The notes beneath the pieces were generated by a model that was not told the origin of the DNA, ran no database searches, and saw only the letters and a list, made by a program, of their open reading frames with translations. From NCBI RefSeq assembly GCF_029167625.1, contig NZ_CP119146.1, forward strand, positions 232,356-296,355: a DNA stretch of 64,000 bases, given 5' to 3'. The translations under genes were made by a program, and so were the position numbers. The DNA is from Streptomyces sp. AM 4-1-1 (GTDB lineage Bacteria; Actinomycetota; Actinomycetes; Streptomycetales; Streptomycetaceae). Position 1 is the first letter of the stretch. Every line of letters begins with the position of its first letter. Below, in pieces: positions 35,970 to 45,064 of the stretch.

Positions 35970-36455
35970 TCAGCGGGACGGGAGGGAAGCCAGAGAGCGG
36001 TCCCACTCGTCAGCCGCGTGCAGCAGCGTTGCGGTGTCCAACCTGACCTCCACGACGTACTGGTAGATGTCAGCCCTGTCCTCACCCTGTTGCCACGGAG
36101 GCGCCGCCTCCAGGGACAGATGAACGCGAATCACCGCGGTCCCACCTGCGATTCGATTGGCGAGGCTGAAAGCCAGGACCGGCTCGATGAACGACAGGTC
36201 CGGGGACAGTTCACCTTCGGCATCAGGTTCGGTGACGTCCACCGTCCCGGCGGCCACCGCGCGCAGCCACGCGGACACCTGGCGGGCCTCATCGGTGAGC
36301 AGACACGGATCGGCGAAGGACCAGTTTCCCTCAGGAGTCGTCACCGTGCCCTCAATGACCAGCCAGTTGTCGTCGTACGAGTCGCCCCGAACGGTGGCGA
36401 ACTGATAGCGCACTGGGCGGAGGTCGACACTGCTGGAGAGATCGTTCAGGAGCAC
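35970..36455 (-). CDS. WapI-type immunity-like protein
   Basis: This encodes 161 residues with the strand order of WapI-family immunity proteins: [20 protein letters not shown], then [20 protein letters not shown] and [20 protein letters not shown]. Such proteins protect against polymorphic toxins. No cognate toxin gene is adjacent; an orphan immunity gene is likely. It lies between an IS and an inverted IS-end remnant. Confidence 0.6.
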   Translation of the reverse strand: MLLNDLSSSVDLRPVRYQFATVRGDSYDDNWLVIEGTVTTPEGNWSFADPCLLTDEARQVSAWLRAVAAGTVDVTEPDAEGELSPDLSFIEPVLAFSLANRIAGGTAVIRVHLSLEAAPPWQQGEDRADIYQYVVEVRLDTATLLHAADEWDRSLASLPSR

Positions 36456-36559
36456 CGGACCAGGATGTCATGCGCTGGCCAGCAGCGGACTGCGCCCCCA
36501 GCCCAGGTGCACGGGCCAGAGCGCCGCCCCTGACTCCGTTTCGGAGACAATCCCGACCT

Positions 36560-36665
36560 CTGTCAGACGATCTTCTCGATGGACTCCCGCCCACGACCAG
36601 CACGAGCACTCTGAGGACCGACCACACCAGCCCATTGACCTGTGGATTCAGGTTGGCGGCAGCTC
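36560..36665. repeat. Inverted, diverged copy of the IS5 end at 34433
   Basis: The reverse complement starts GAGCTGCCGCCAACCTGAAT and follows 34433-34540 with scattered mismatches for about 105 bases, including GTGCTCGTGCTGGTCGTGGG. It is a second IS end. The rest of the gap 36456-36943 holds nothing I can name besides a weak TTGCC/GTCAAGG inverted repeat at about 36750-36780. Confidence 0.75.
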
Positions 36666-36943
36666 ACTCATTCTGTGGCCGCGGCCCTCGGTCCCACTCC
36701 ACGCCGGTGACTTCGAGGTGCCGCGGCGCCCGACGATGGACGGTGGAGTTCCCCTTGCCCCGGACCGCGTGTCAAGGAGGCTCCCCAGCGGGTGGGGAAG
36801 GCCGGGCCGGCCAAGGGGGGCCTCCGCGCTACGAGGAACCCTGGTTCTGAACGGTTGACCGGGCGCCGACGGAACAGAACGCGATCCGTGGATGCGGCTC
36901 GGGGCCGCCTGGGAGTGTCGATCCTCGACGGGGGAGGGGCGGC

Positions 36944-38569
36944 TCAGGATGCGGCCCATTCCATCCGGCGGGTCCGGCATCGGACGCAGAGCCCGGTGGA
37001 GCCGAGGGCCGGCCGGGTGCATCCACTGCCGTCCCATCCCGCGCACACTTCGAAGTGCGTCGACGGGGACGGGCCGCTGGCCCGTCCACCCTCGTGCTCC
37101 TCTCGGCACGGCTTGCACCTGGGGGCCGGCTCGGCGCGGTTCAGCACCAGGACGGCGCAGCCGCACTCCGGGCACCGGCCCCGGGGAGCCGTAGGAGTGG
37201 ACGGCTGGACGGGAACACGAGCAGGTACGGAATGGACGATGCCGGGGGCGGGCGGCTCGGGCTGCGCCGTGGCGCGGCGCCGGTCGCGGACGATCTCCTC
37301 GCACACCGAGCATCGGCGGCCGCTGCTCCACAGGACGCCGGCCTCGCAGTCGAAGATTCCGCAGCCCCAGTGGGGCAGGCCGACACTGAGGATCCACCGG
37401 CCGGGATCGCGGATCTCGTCGGTGAAGGTCTGGGCGACCCGCGTCTGGAGGCGCTGCCGCAGACGGGCGTCGTCGACGCCGGAGCGCAGCTGTTGGCCGA
37501 CTTCCCGGGCGATGCGCCGCTGCATGTAGACGCTGGTCTGCCGGTAGAGCCAGTGGACCGGCTCAAGGACGCCGTGCACCCGGGTACTGATGGTCAGCCG
37601 AGGCCCGCTGTAGGCGCCGGTGGGGTTGGTCAAGGGGGTGGTCAACGGGGTCTGGTGGTCATCCGCGCGCAGCGCGAGTCCACCTTCGTCCCTGCCGCGT
37701 GGCGGTTGCGCATCGCGGTTTTCCACACCTTCACCTACCTGTACTTCGCCTACGGCGGGTGAGAAGAGGGCTCGCTCGTCATCAGGTCGGTCAGTCCTAG
37801 GTTGTTCCTTAGTCGCGAGTGATCCCTCACCAGCCGACAAACCCGATCCCTCACCAGGACCAGAAGTGGAGGAGGGCACGACGTCCGTGGAGGACGGTTG
37901 TCCACAGCCCGGGTCCTGAGTGGCGGGCGGGATGTCGTGAGCGACGAAGTGGTGGCGGCCACGCACGCCGGCGCGCCGCTCCACAGTGATCCACCGCGTC
38001 GCCTCCAGCTCGTCGACGATCTCCCCGGCAGCCGCGGTGGTGAGCGGCTGGCCGGACCGTCGGCCGCTGTAGTGGTGCAGCGCCCCTGCGATCTCCGACT
38101 CGGTGAGCGGGATCTTCTGGGCCTGGGCGTAGGCGATGAGTGCGTACGCGCGTAGCTGGCGCGGGGTGAGGTCCTCGGACGCCGCGACGGGGATCCACAC
38201 GAACCGCTCGGCCGGGGAGAGAGGCCGGGTACGGCGCACCGCCGAGGTGCCGCATCCGCCGGGCAGGGAACGGCGGGTCGAGGACAGCTCGACGACGCCG
38301 TCGGGCCCGGGGCGCATCAGCTGCGTCATGCCGCGTTCGACGGAGGCCTTGGACAGGCCGACGTACTCCGCGATGGTCACGGTCGCCGCCGTGCAGCCCT
38401 CCGGACGCGACGCCAGCGCGGCGATCTTCACGTACGCGGTCAGCGCGACGTCGGCGTAGTGCGGGTTGACGACGAGGCGCAGGGGCACCTTGACCCGCTG
38501 GCGGCGCTGCGGGCGCGCCTGATCGCCCGCCGGCGGCGGGCTGCTCGGTTCTGCTGCTGTGCGGGGCAC
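36944..38569 (-). CDS. Rep-like double winged-helix protein with C-terminal zinc ribbons
   Basis: This encodes 541 residues from a GTG preceded by AGGAG; a GTG at 38671, nearer control element D, would add 34. Residues about 25-90 (HYADVALTAYVKIAALASRP, then ATVTIAEYVGLSKASVERGM) and 125-210 look like paired winged helices as in plasmid replication initiators. A Pro/Ser-rich linker follows. The last 150 residues hold CGIFDCEAG, CSVCEEIV, CPECGCAV, CKPC and CVRC, so two or three zinc ribbons. It may start replication or regulate it. No catalytic Rep motif is seen, so the role is inference. Confidence 0.65.
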   Translation of the reverse strand: MPRTAAEPSSPPPAGDQARPQRRQRVKVPLRLVVNPHYADVALTAYVKIAALASRPEGCTAATVTIAEYVGLSKASVERGMTQLMRPGPDGVVELSSTRRSLPGGCGTSAVRRTRPLSPAERFVWIPVAASEDLTPRQLRAYALIAYAQAQKIPLTESEIAGALHHYSGRRSGQPLTTAAAGEIVDELEATRWITVERRAGVRGRHHFVAHDIPPATQDPGCGQPSSTDVVPSSTSGPGEGSGLSAGEGSLATKEQPRTDRPDDERALFSPAVGEVQVGEGVENRDAQPPRGRDEGGLALRADDHQTPLTTPLTNPTGAYSGPRLTISTRVHGVLEPVHWLYRQTSVYMQRRIAREVGQQLRSGVDDARLRQRLQTRVAQTFTDEIRDPGRWILSVGLPHWGCGIFDCEAGVLWSSGRRCSVCEEIVRDRRRATAQPEPPAPGIVHSVPARVPVQPSTPTAPRGRCPECGCAVLVLNRAEPAPRCKPCREEHEGGRASGPSPSTHFEVCAGWDGSGCTRPALGSTGLCVRCRTRRMEWAAS

Positions 38570-38700
38570 GCTTCTCCTGGCGCACCCGGCGCCGCGGGGC
38601 GGCGACTCGGGTGCGCTGGGTCTCGACGGCGTCCGGCAAGGACGCACGGTCTGGGGTCTGGCCAGGGGCACTCGGGCGGAAGCTGAAGGAACGGGTCCTT

Positions 38701-38740
38701 CAGCTGCTACGGGTGTCGAAAAAGCCGACGGTGTGACAGT
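38701..38740 (-). promoter_or_regulatory. Transfer control element, copy D
   Basis: On the minus strand: TGTCACAC, 14 bases, ACACCCGTAGCAGCTG. Three bases differ from copy A in the right half, but spacing is identical. It precedes the Rep-like gene. Confidence 0.7.
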
Positions 38741-38777
38741 CCGGCCGAGAAAATCCCTGGCGAGCCTGTGACCTGCG

Positions 38778-38818
38778 GGTCAAGGGGGCGTCCGGAGTGG
38801 CGGCAGACCCCCTTGACC
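38778..38818. repeat. GGTCAAGGGGG inverted pair
   Basis: Perfect 11-bp arms at 38778-38788 and 38808-38818. It is the same motif as in the 32.35-34.3 kb array, here pointing outward-in reverse order, close to element D. A further single copy lies at about 38873. Confidence 0.7.
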
Positions 38819-39075
38819 GGGGCCGTGAAGGTCCGACGGCCGGGCGTAGGGAGTGAGGCGCCGGCCTTGCTGGTCAAGGGGGGCTGACCGGGACTGGTCG
38901 AGGGCAGATCGCCGGACCGCTCTGCGCCGCGGCCGATCCCGGCCGGAACCCTGACCGTAAGAGTGGGCACGCAGCGTGGCGCTGGCGTCACGGACGGGCG
39001 AAAATTCGCTGTGAACGGCCTGCTTCGGTGGCGTCCGAGCTGACAAAGGGCATGGGTGTACTGCAAGATGGACCC

Positions 39076-39322
39076 CGTTCTCCCGGGTCGCCCCGGGAAA
39101 CGACGAACCCCTTCGGGGGGATTGCTGCTGGAGGGCAGTGATTGCCGGACCATTCGGTCTGGCCCTCGCTCAACTGGGCCGCTAACCCAGGACTGAGCGG
39201 TGACGGCCGGCAGAGGAGCTGCTAACTCCGAAGCCGGCGGAGAGGGGCGAGGAGCAGCCTTTGCTAGAGGCGCCCGCCCGGAAGACCTACAACATCCGCA
39301 ACTCCCCCTTCCCGGGGGTTTT
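39076..39322 (+). ncRNA. Candidate structured RNA ending in a terminator
   Basis: No frame is convincing, but hairpins follow one another: CCCGGG/CCCGGG near 39083, CCCC/GGGG near 39107, a 7-bp stem at 39144-39161 with ATTC loop, a two-part stem (CGCTCA and CTGGG) around loop CCGCTAA at 39179-39185, and another two-part stem (GCCGGC and GGAG) around loop CTGCTAA at 39219-39225. It ends with CCCCC/GGGGG and TTTT at 39304-39322, a proper terminator on the plus strand. Two hairpins with almost the same 7-base loop suggest a bound protein or RNA. Orientation follows the terminator. Family not recognised. Confidence 0.45.
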
Positions 39323-39347
39323 CGCGTTTCTGGGCCCGGTCACGCAG

Positions 39348-39376
39348 GGCAGCGCCGCGCCCGGCGCGGCGCTGCC
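39348..39376. terminator. GC hairpin, 14-bp arms
   Basis: GGCAGCGCCGCGCC pairs with GGCGCGGCGCTGCC with almost no loop. It lies between the candidate RNA and the end of the GntR gene. It may end transcription from either side. A third AGCTGCTAACTG segment occurs at 39585; the remaining bases to 39589 show no gene. Confidence 0.5.
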
Positions 39377-39589
39377 GCTCGGGGTCTGTGCGGTGCTGGT
39401 CATGGGAGAACCGCCTTCTCGGTTCACCGGGCTCCTCCTCGGCGCTGTGCGCCGGGGGCCCGAGGTGAGGCGTATTGGATCAAGCGGAAGTCACCCTATC
39501 CCCTGACCGCCGCCGCGCACATGCTCTCGGCACGTTGTCCATTCGGCGTCGAAAGCGAGGCCAAAGATGGGCAGTTGACTCAAAAGCTG

Positions 39590-40288
39590 CTAACTGGCGC
39601 TTCTCATACGGATAGTCACGCGATCCGCCCGTACTACCGTCAAAAGGTATGAAGTTGGGCGCTCGTCCGTAAACCCCGTCCTTCGAATCTCGAACACCGC
39701 GGTGCCGACTTTGGACTTGAGGAGCGAGCACTCCTCAGCGGTGGCCGGCCTCGCGCCCCAGCTGCTGGTGTGGCTGTCCTCGCGCCGCAGCGGGCCCACC
39801 ACGAACGGCGCGACGGTGACGGCCTCGGCCGAGTTCACCACGAGCGGCTCCGGGGTGAAGAGGGTCTGCAGCGCCCACGGAGCGCCGGCCTGCAGCAGCA
39901 CCGCCTGCCGGGCTGACAGGACGGCATTCGGCGCCAGGTCCAGGGCCTCGACCGCAGGGGCATCGGTGCCAGGGTCTCCGCGCCTCAGGTCGGTGTGGCC
40001 GTTGTCGACGGAATCCGCCGGCCGGAACAGCCCGTCCTCGTGCAGCCAGACCTCCATGGCGGCGGCCGGCTGCAGAACCCGACTGCGGCGGCGCGGGGCC
40101 GTCTCGACCAGGCCCTCCCCCTCGAGGAGCCGCAGCGCTTGGGCCACGGTGTTCGGTGCGACGCCGAGCTTCTCACCCAACTCGCGCTGACCGGGGAGCT
40201 TCTCGCCCGGGGCCAGCCTGCCGCTCAGGATGTCGGCGCGCAGCGCGGCCGCGACCTGCTCGTGCGGGTGATGGGACGTCGTGGGCAT
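39590..40288 (-). CDS. GntR-family regulator with UTRA domain (KorSA-like)
   Basis: This encodes 232 residues from MPTTSHHPHEQVAAALRADI. The GntR winged helix fills 10-75 (GRLAPGEKLPGQRELGEKLG, then VAPNTVAQALRLLEGEGLVE). A UTRA effector domain follows to the end (LSARQAVLLQAGAPWALQTL, GTAVFEIRRTGFTD). KorSA of pSAM2 and KorA of pIJ101 are regulators of this family that repress transfer genes, and this gene stands divergent from a WhiB/Spd operon, so a Kor-like role is likely. The tandem TTAAGGCAG repeat in the shared region is a good operator candidate. Confidence 0.85.
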   Translation of the reverse strand: MPTTSHHPHEQVAAALRADILSGRLAPGEKLPGQRELGEKLGVAPNTVAQALRLLEGEGLVETAPRRRSRVLQPAAAMEVWLHEDGLFRPADSVDNGHTDLRRGDPGTDAPAVEALDLAPNAVLSARQAVLLQAGAPWALQTLFTPEPLVVNSAEAVTVAPFVVGPLRREDSHTSSWGARPATAEECSLLKSKVGTAVFEIRRTGFTDERPTSYLLTVVRADRVTIRMRSAS

Positions 40289-40373
40289 GGGCACATCTTG
40301 CCGCACCCGCCAGAGCTCACGGCTCATCCGCTGGACCTTCTTCCTTGACGTGATCGCCAACAGCATGCATCAT

Positions 40374-40405
40374 TTGACGCATCTGCATTAAGGCAGTTAA
40401 GGCAG
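40374..40405 (+). promoter_or_regulatory. Promoter of the WhiB/Spd operon with tandem operator
   Basis: TTGACG (40374-40379), 17 bp, TTAAGG (40397-40402). Two head-to-tail copies of TTAAGGCAG (40388-40396 and 40397-40405) cover the -10, which would let a bound repressor block it. The divergent GntR protein is the obvious candidate. Confidence 0.6.
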
Positions 40406-40505
40406 ATGGCGCGTGGAAAAGCAAGAGCGACCCCCGGGGCTGGTCCCCCCGGAGGCCGCGAACGCGCCTCACCACCCACCAGAGCGTCACAGGAGATGAG
40501 AACGC

Positions 40506-41150
40506 GTGAACACCATGATGGCAGCCCGCCCGCCGGCACCCGCCCGCCACCGCGGAATCGCCGAGGACGGCATCGCCGCCTACATCGCCGAGACCGTCCC
40601 GGTCGACTCCCTCGTCGCCGGCGGATACCTGGCCGGCCACGACGGCCGCCTCATCGCACACCAGCTGCGCGCCCCACAGCTGCGCCAGGCCATGAACCGC
40701 TCGGTGTGCCACGCGGTTCAGCCGGACGTCGACAGCTTCTTCCAGGAGGACGGTGAGCCGGACGCCGACTGGAAGCAGCGCCGCACCCGCACGGTCCGCG
40801 ACCACTGCACCGTCTGCCCGGTGCGGGCCGCGTGCGCCGAGCTCGCCCTCCGCGACGGTGACACCGCCGGAGTCCGCGGCGGCCTGGACCCGCAGAAGCT
40901 CGACCGCCGGCTGGCGGCCGAGAGCAGCAGGCTTGAGCGTGCCCGCGTGGCCGACGAACAGGCCGGCGAACAGCAGCGCGCCCGCTTCGCCGCCGGCGCC
41001 GAGCTCCTGCGGCTCACCGGCCAGTACCTCGGCACCGGGCAGCCCCAGAAGCGCAGGGAGAACGTCGAGAAGATGCGCGAGGCCGCCCGTCGGCGCGACG
41101 AGCTCGTCGCCGCCCACCGTCTCACCGCCGGCTGGACAGCCGCCGCATGA
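40506..41150 (+). CDS. WhiB-like iron-sulfur regulator
   Basis: This encodes 214 residues from a GTG. Four cysteines at about 67 (SVCHAV), 101, 104 and 110 (DHCTVCPVRAACAE) match the Wbl cluster spacing, followed by GVRGGLDPQKLDRRL in place of the usual GVWGG turn. The C-terminal 90 residues are an Arg/Glu-rich helical extension longer than in most Wbl proteins. It probably binds a 4Fe-4S cluster and works with a sigma factor. It heads the spread operon and overlaps the next gene by four bases. Confidence 0.88.
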   Translation: MNTMMAARPPAPARHRGIAEDGIAAYIAETVPVDSLVAGGYLAGHDGRLIAHQLRAPQLRQAMNRSVCHAVQPDVDSFFQEDGEPDADWKQRRTRTVRDHCTVCPVRAACAELALRDGDTAGVRGGLDPQKLDRRLAAESSRLERARVADEQAGEQQRARFAAGAELLRLTGQYLGTGQPQKRRENVEKMREAARRRDELVAAHRLTAGWTAAA

Positions 41151-41431
41151 ACTCCGCCGGCGACGTCTACGCCCTTAACCGCGCCCTGGTCAGCGCCCTC
41201 GCCCGCCGCGACGACGTCCTCTTACTTCCCGTCCTCGTACCGGCCGGCGCCGACATACCGCCCGTCAACCCGCTCACCCTGCTGCTCCTGGTCCTGCTCG
41301 GCCAGGCCAGGGCCGAGCGCGACGCCTACAGGAACTGGGTCACCCAGGACCCGGCCCCGCCCAACGACGACCCGCTGCGCGCCCAGGCCGCCGAAGCGGC
41401 CAGCAACCTCGCCCGGAGGGACTCCCCGTGA
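41147..41431 (+). CDS. Small hypothetical protein in the spread operon
   Basis: This encodes 94 residues. The middle (PVNPLTLLLLVLLGQARAER) is hydrophobic and may span or touch the membrane. The ATG overlaps the WhiB-like stop and its stop overlaps the next GTG, so all three are coupled. Not recognised. Confidence 0.65.
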   Translation: MNSAGDVYALNRALVSALARRDDVLLLPVLVPAGADIPPVNPLTLLLLVLLGQARAERDAYRNWVTQDPAPPNDDPLRAQAAEAASNLARRDSP

Positions 41432-42975
41432 CACCCGACCTCGCCCCCCACGGCGCGGCTCTCGCCGACCTCTTCGGCAGCTGGCAGTTCGTCCTCGGGG
41501 CGCTCGTCCTCACCCTCGGGCCGGCGATCGCCCTGCGCCGGCGCCGCATCGCCTTGGCCGCGCTCGCCGACAGCGAGCGCGCCGCGGCCGTCGACCGCCG
41601 CGGGCGCCGGGTCGAGGACCTCCTCACCGTCGTCATCGCCGCGGCCGCGGCCGCCCTGTCGGCCACCGGTCTGCGCCGGGTCGGCCAGCACCAGATGGGC
41701 CTGGAAGCCCCGTTCGACCTCCTGCCCTTCGTCGCACTCGATGTCGCGGCGATGGTCTGCGGCCGCCGAGCCCGCCGCCGCGCCCGCGACGGCGACGGAT
41801 CAGGCCTGTCCGGAGCCCTCTTCTGGATCCTCGCCGGCATCAGCTCGGTCTTCTCCGCGTCCGAAGCCGACTCCCTCCTCGGCGGCGTCGTCCGCGCGGT
41901 CTGGCCGGTCTTGGCCGCCGTGCTCTGGGAGATCGGCTCGCTCGAGGAGCGCCGCGCCGCCCGCAACAAGGGCGGACGCCCGGACCGGCGCATCGCCCTG
42001 GTGCGCCTGCTCCACCCCGTCGAGGCCTTCCGCGTCGCGCTGCTGCTCGCCGCCCGCCAGGACCTGGCCCAGGAGGAAGCCACCGCCGAGGTCCGGATCT
42101 CCCGGGCCGCCTACCGCTGGTACCGGCTTCGCCGTGCCCAGGACGCGGTCAAGCAGGCCGGCAGGATGACCCGCTGGGCATACCGCCTCGCCGAGATGCA
42201 TGCCGACGGCCGCGCCCAGGATGCCAGCGAGCGAGCGGGATGCTCCGACCCCGCCATCCTGAAGCGCGTCGTCGCCCGGCTGCAGCTGCGCGTACGCCAG
42301 TCCGACATCGCCGGGATGAACCTGCGCAATCCCGTCGCCTTCGAGGGGATCCTCAACACCCTGATCGGCACCATCCCGACCATCCCATCCCAGGCGGCCG
42401 GCCCTCATCCCGTTCCGTCATCCCACTCGGATGACGAGGAAGAGGTGCAGGTCAAGGACGGGATGGGGCAGAGAGACGAGTCCGGGAAGGACACCGTCGA
42501 CGAGGACGTCACGTCGTCTGGCGCGGACGTCGATGCCGAGCAGGATGAGGACACGGCCGCCGGGCGCAAGACCGACGAGGAAGTCATGGCCGCCTTCGTC
42601 CAGACCGTCCCGTTCAAGGATGACGGCAAGCCCGCCTGGGGCATCAACCGGATCGCTGCCGCTCTCGGTATCGGGAACCCGCGGGCCAAGAGGTTCGTGG
42701 ACACACGGGCCGAGTGGCTGCCCAAGGCTCTGGCCGCCCATCCCGCCGCGCGCGTCGCCGACGGCGAGCAGCCCGACCACTTCGACCAGGCCCTCGCCCT
42801 CGCGAACGAGCCATCGCCGTCGGCCGCGGGCCCTCAAGACCTCCAGCCCGCCCCGGCACCGGCCGGCCCGCAGCCGCCTCTCGACGAGCTCTTCCACCTC
42901 GACCCGACCGTGGGCGACCACTTCGAACAGCACGACAGCGGCCTCCTCGTCCCCGCCGCCGGCAGCCGACCCTGA
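41428..42975 (+). CDS. DUF2637-type plasmid spread protein (SpdB-like)
   Basis: This encodes 515 residues. Four membrane helices fill the first 170 (WQFVLGALVLTLGPAIALRR, LLTVVIAAAAAALSATGLRR, FDLLPFVALDVAAMVCG, FWILAGISSVFSAS), the DUF2637 pattern found in Streptomyces plasmid spread proteins. A helical DNA-binding-like region follows (ATAEVRISRAAYRWYRLRRA) and then an acidic linker and another HTH-like segment (WGINRIAAALGIGNPRAKRF). It likely helps plasmid spread inside the mycelium. Coupled at both ends. Confidence 0.75.
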   Translation: MTPDLAPHGAALADLFGSWQFVLGALVLTLGPAIALRRRRIALAALADSERAAAVDRRGRRVEDLLTVVIAAAAAALSATGLRRVGQHQMGLEAPFDLLPFVALDVAAMVCGRRARRRARDGDGSGLSGALFWILAGISSVFSASEADSLLGGVVRAVWPVLAAVLWEIGSLEERRAARNKGGRPDRRIALVRLLHPVEAFRVALLLAARQDLAQEEATAEVRISRAAYRWYRLRRAQDAVKQAGRMTRWAYRLAEMHADGRAQDASERAGCSDPAILKRVVARLQLRVRQSDIAGMNLRNPVAFEGILNTLIGTIPTIPSQAAGPHPVPSSHSDDEEEVQVKDGMGQRDESGKDTVDEDVTSSGADVDAEQDEDTAAGRKTDEEVMAAFVQTVPFKDDGKPAWGINRIAAALGIGNPRAKRFVDTRAEWLPKALAAHPAARVADGEQPDHFDQALALANEPSPSAAGPQDLQPAPAPAGPQPPLDELFHLDPTVGDHFEQHDSGLLVPAAGSRP

Positions 42976-43035
42976 CGCCCCGCTCCGCAGGGCGCCCAGG
43001 AGGGCTGCCCGCGAGCACGACCGTGAGGACCACAC

Positions 43036-43209
43036 ATGCCCGCCACCACCTTCGACCAGCACGTCAACGAGGCCCTCGCCCTCATCGCCCCGGCCCGCCG
43101 CCCGGCAACAGCCGCCCGGCCGGCCCGATCCGCCGCCGCCCCGCAGCACGGCCGGCCCCGCCTCGCCCTCGTGCGACGCCCCGCCTCCCACGAAGGGAGC
43201 GAGCAGTGA
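43036..43209 (+). CDS. Small Ala/Arg/Pro-rich protein, 57 residues
   Basis: MPATTFDQHVNEALALIAPA opens a 57-residue frame that ends in a TGA overlapping the next GTG (CAGTGAGC). The tail is Ala/Arg-rich. Tight coupling supports it. Function unknown. Confidence 0.5.
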   Translation: MPATTFDQHVNEALALIAPARRPATAARPARSAAAPQHGRPRLALVRRPASHEGSEQ

Positions 43210-44220
43210 GCACGACCCCTTCCACCCGCGGCCGGACCAGCCGGGCCCACTCCCGCACCCCCGACAACGAACCGCCCCAGACCCCGGAGACGGACAGCGG
43301 CACGCCGGACGACGAGACGCAACTGCGCCGCTTGCTGACCCGTATCGGTGTCCGGCCGCTCGGCCACGCCGAGCAGCCTGTCGAGGAGGAGCCCGAGCCA
43401 GGCGCTGCCCGCCCCGACCACGCCCTGGACTCCGCCGGTGCCACCCGCCGGATCTCGATGTCGCCCGGCGGACGGCTGCCCGTTCCCGGGCAGACCATCG
43501 ACCTGACGGACCTCCAGCAGCAGCAGGCCCCGGCCGACGGGCCGATGCCCGCCGAGAATCAGGACGCCACACCTGACCCGGCCGGGCCATCGGAGTCGCA
43601 GTCCACGGGCGGGCAGGCGAAGAGCGCCTGGCCGCCTCGCATCTCTCGGCGCCGGCGCAAGGGCGACGACCAGGCCGAAGACCCGGCCGCCGCGGATGCG
43701 GAGGGCGACGGGCCCGACTGGTTCCGCGTACGGAAGAGCGCCGATCCGCAGGCATCGGACCCGGACACCTACGAGGTGCACAACCACTACTACGGCACTG
43801 GCCAGGAGCCGTCGGCATCTGCAGGGGAGAGGACCGGGCCGGGCCGCAACCGCAGCTCTCACCGCCTGGTGGGCGTCGCTCACACCGCTGCAGCGGTTCA
43901 TCCTCCACAACGGATCCGCCGCAACCGCCGGTGCCTGGAGCTGGGGCGTGTTCACCGCCCAGTGGGACGCCGGGCTGCCTCAGTGGACGCTCGCCGTCAT
44001 GCACGACGCTGCCGCCAGCAGCAACGAGCCGTCCACCCCGTTCATCGTCGGTGGCGGCGTGATCCTGCTCGCCGCAGTCGTGGGCGGCGGCATCTCCGCC
44101 TTCGTGGAGAGATGGCTGTACCGGCTGCCCTCGTTCTGCGCCGCGGTCCGCTTCCTCACTCATATCCCGGTCGCCTCCGCCGGCATCGCCGTCCTGCTGT
44201 TCTTGCCCTCCACCTTTTAA
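43206..44220 (+). pseudogene. Spd-type membrane protein with an apparent frameshift
   Basis: The frame from the GTG at 43206 gives about 206 hydrophilic residues (LRRLLTRIGVRPLGHAEQPV, DTYEVHNHYYGTGQ). Near 43824 it turns into Arg-rich nonsense, while the +1 frame picks up TAALTAWWASLTPLQRFILH and two or three membrane helices (FIVGGGVILLAAVVGGGISA, VASAGIAVLLFLP) to a stop at 44220. Dropping one G from the GGGG at 43824-43827 joins them into 337 residues. Either the base is an assembly error or the gene is dead. The joined form is a plausible spread protein. Confidence 0.65.
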
Positions 44221-44228
44221 GGATTCCC

Positions 44229-44669
44229 GTGACCAGCCTGCTCGCCGCCGGGGCCGGAACCAGCGCCCTCGGCCCGATGTCCGCCACCGCCGTCAGCATC
44301 ATCTTGATCGTCACGCTCATCTACGGCATCTGGGGCAAGGGGAAGAAGAAGCTGGCCCGGGGACCGGCCCAGGCCATCGGCTTCTTCGCCGAGCTCGCCT
44401 TCCTGCGTGCCGACTCCTGGCCCCACGACCTCGGCACCGCTGTCCAGGACATCCCGCGCCAGATCGCCGCGAACCCCGACCTAGGACCCATCGGCATGAC
44501 TGCCGTGGTGATCATCCTGCTCGTGCTGTCCGCCTTCGCCCCCATCGTGCCGTTCACCGGCGCCCTGTGGGGGATGCTCACCGCAGCCGCCATGGCCGCC
44601 GCGCAGGGCTCCATCTGGCGGGCGGTCGTTGCCGTCGCCACTGCCGGACTGTCCCTGGTGGGCGCATGA
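44229..44669 (+). CDS. Spd-type membrane protein
   Basis: This encodes 146 residues from a GTG. Three hydrophobic helices: TAVSIILIVTLIYGIWGKG, GMTAVVIILLVLSAFAPIVP and AAAMAAAQGSIWRAVVAVAT. Its TGA overlaps the next ATG. A membrane component of the spread cluster. Confidence 0.72.
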   Translation: MTSLLAAGAGTSALGPMSATAVSIILIVTLIYGIWGKGKKKLARGPAQAIGFFAELAFLRADSWPHDLGTAVQDIPRQIAANPDLGPIGMTAVVIILLVLSAFAPIVPFTGALWGMLTAAAMAAAQGSIWRAVVAVATAGLSLVGA

Positions 44670-45064
44670 CCGGGAAGTCAGACACGACGAACACCTCCAA
44701 GCAGAAACGGCGGACGATCAGGGTGGAGCACATCCCGTTCGTACGCGAGGTGCCCGTCGTCGCCAGCGCCACCATGGTCGCCCTGCGCTACGTCGGCGCC
44801 TGGCTGCGCGCCGGCGACCAAGAGCGAGGCGGGTTCCTCGTCCGCCTCGGTGCACTCGGCCTTGGCGGCTACATCGCTCTCTACTTCACTGAAAAGCATC
44901 CCGGCCTCTGGTACGTCTACGGCGCAGCCGGTCTCGTCGTCGTCACGACCGTCGCCATTTCGCACCGGTCTGTCGGCCGGCCGCACGGTGAAGGACCTGG
45001 AAGTCGCACACGCCACTGCCGCGGCGGAAGAGCCGCAGGGGAGCGCCACCAAGAACGATCATGA
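44666..45064 (+). CDS. Spd-type membrane protein, may continue into the next frame
   Basis: This encodes 132 residues as read. Residues 1-105 are good (RRTIRVEHIPFVREVPVVAS, two membrane helices including GGYIALYFTEKHPGLWYVYG). After about residue 105 the composition turns Arg/Gly-rich and looks non-coding. If one base were removed near 44960-44985, it would join the downstream frame and make 275 residues. See the next entry. Confidence 0.55.
   Translation: MTGKSDTTNTSKQKRRTIRVEHIPFVREVPVVASATMVALRYVGAWLRAGDQERGGFLVRLGALGLGGYIALYFTEKHPGLWYVYGAAGLVVVTTVAISHRSVGRPHGEGPGSRTRHCRGGRAAGERHQERS

Noticed and set aside
39179..39225. tRNA-Ser(GCT)-like anticodon loops
   Set aside because: Stem and 7-base loop fit, but there is no T-arm, D-arm or acceptor stem, so I do not call a tRNA.
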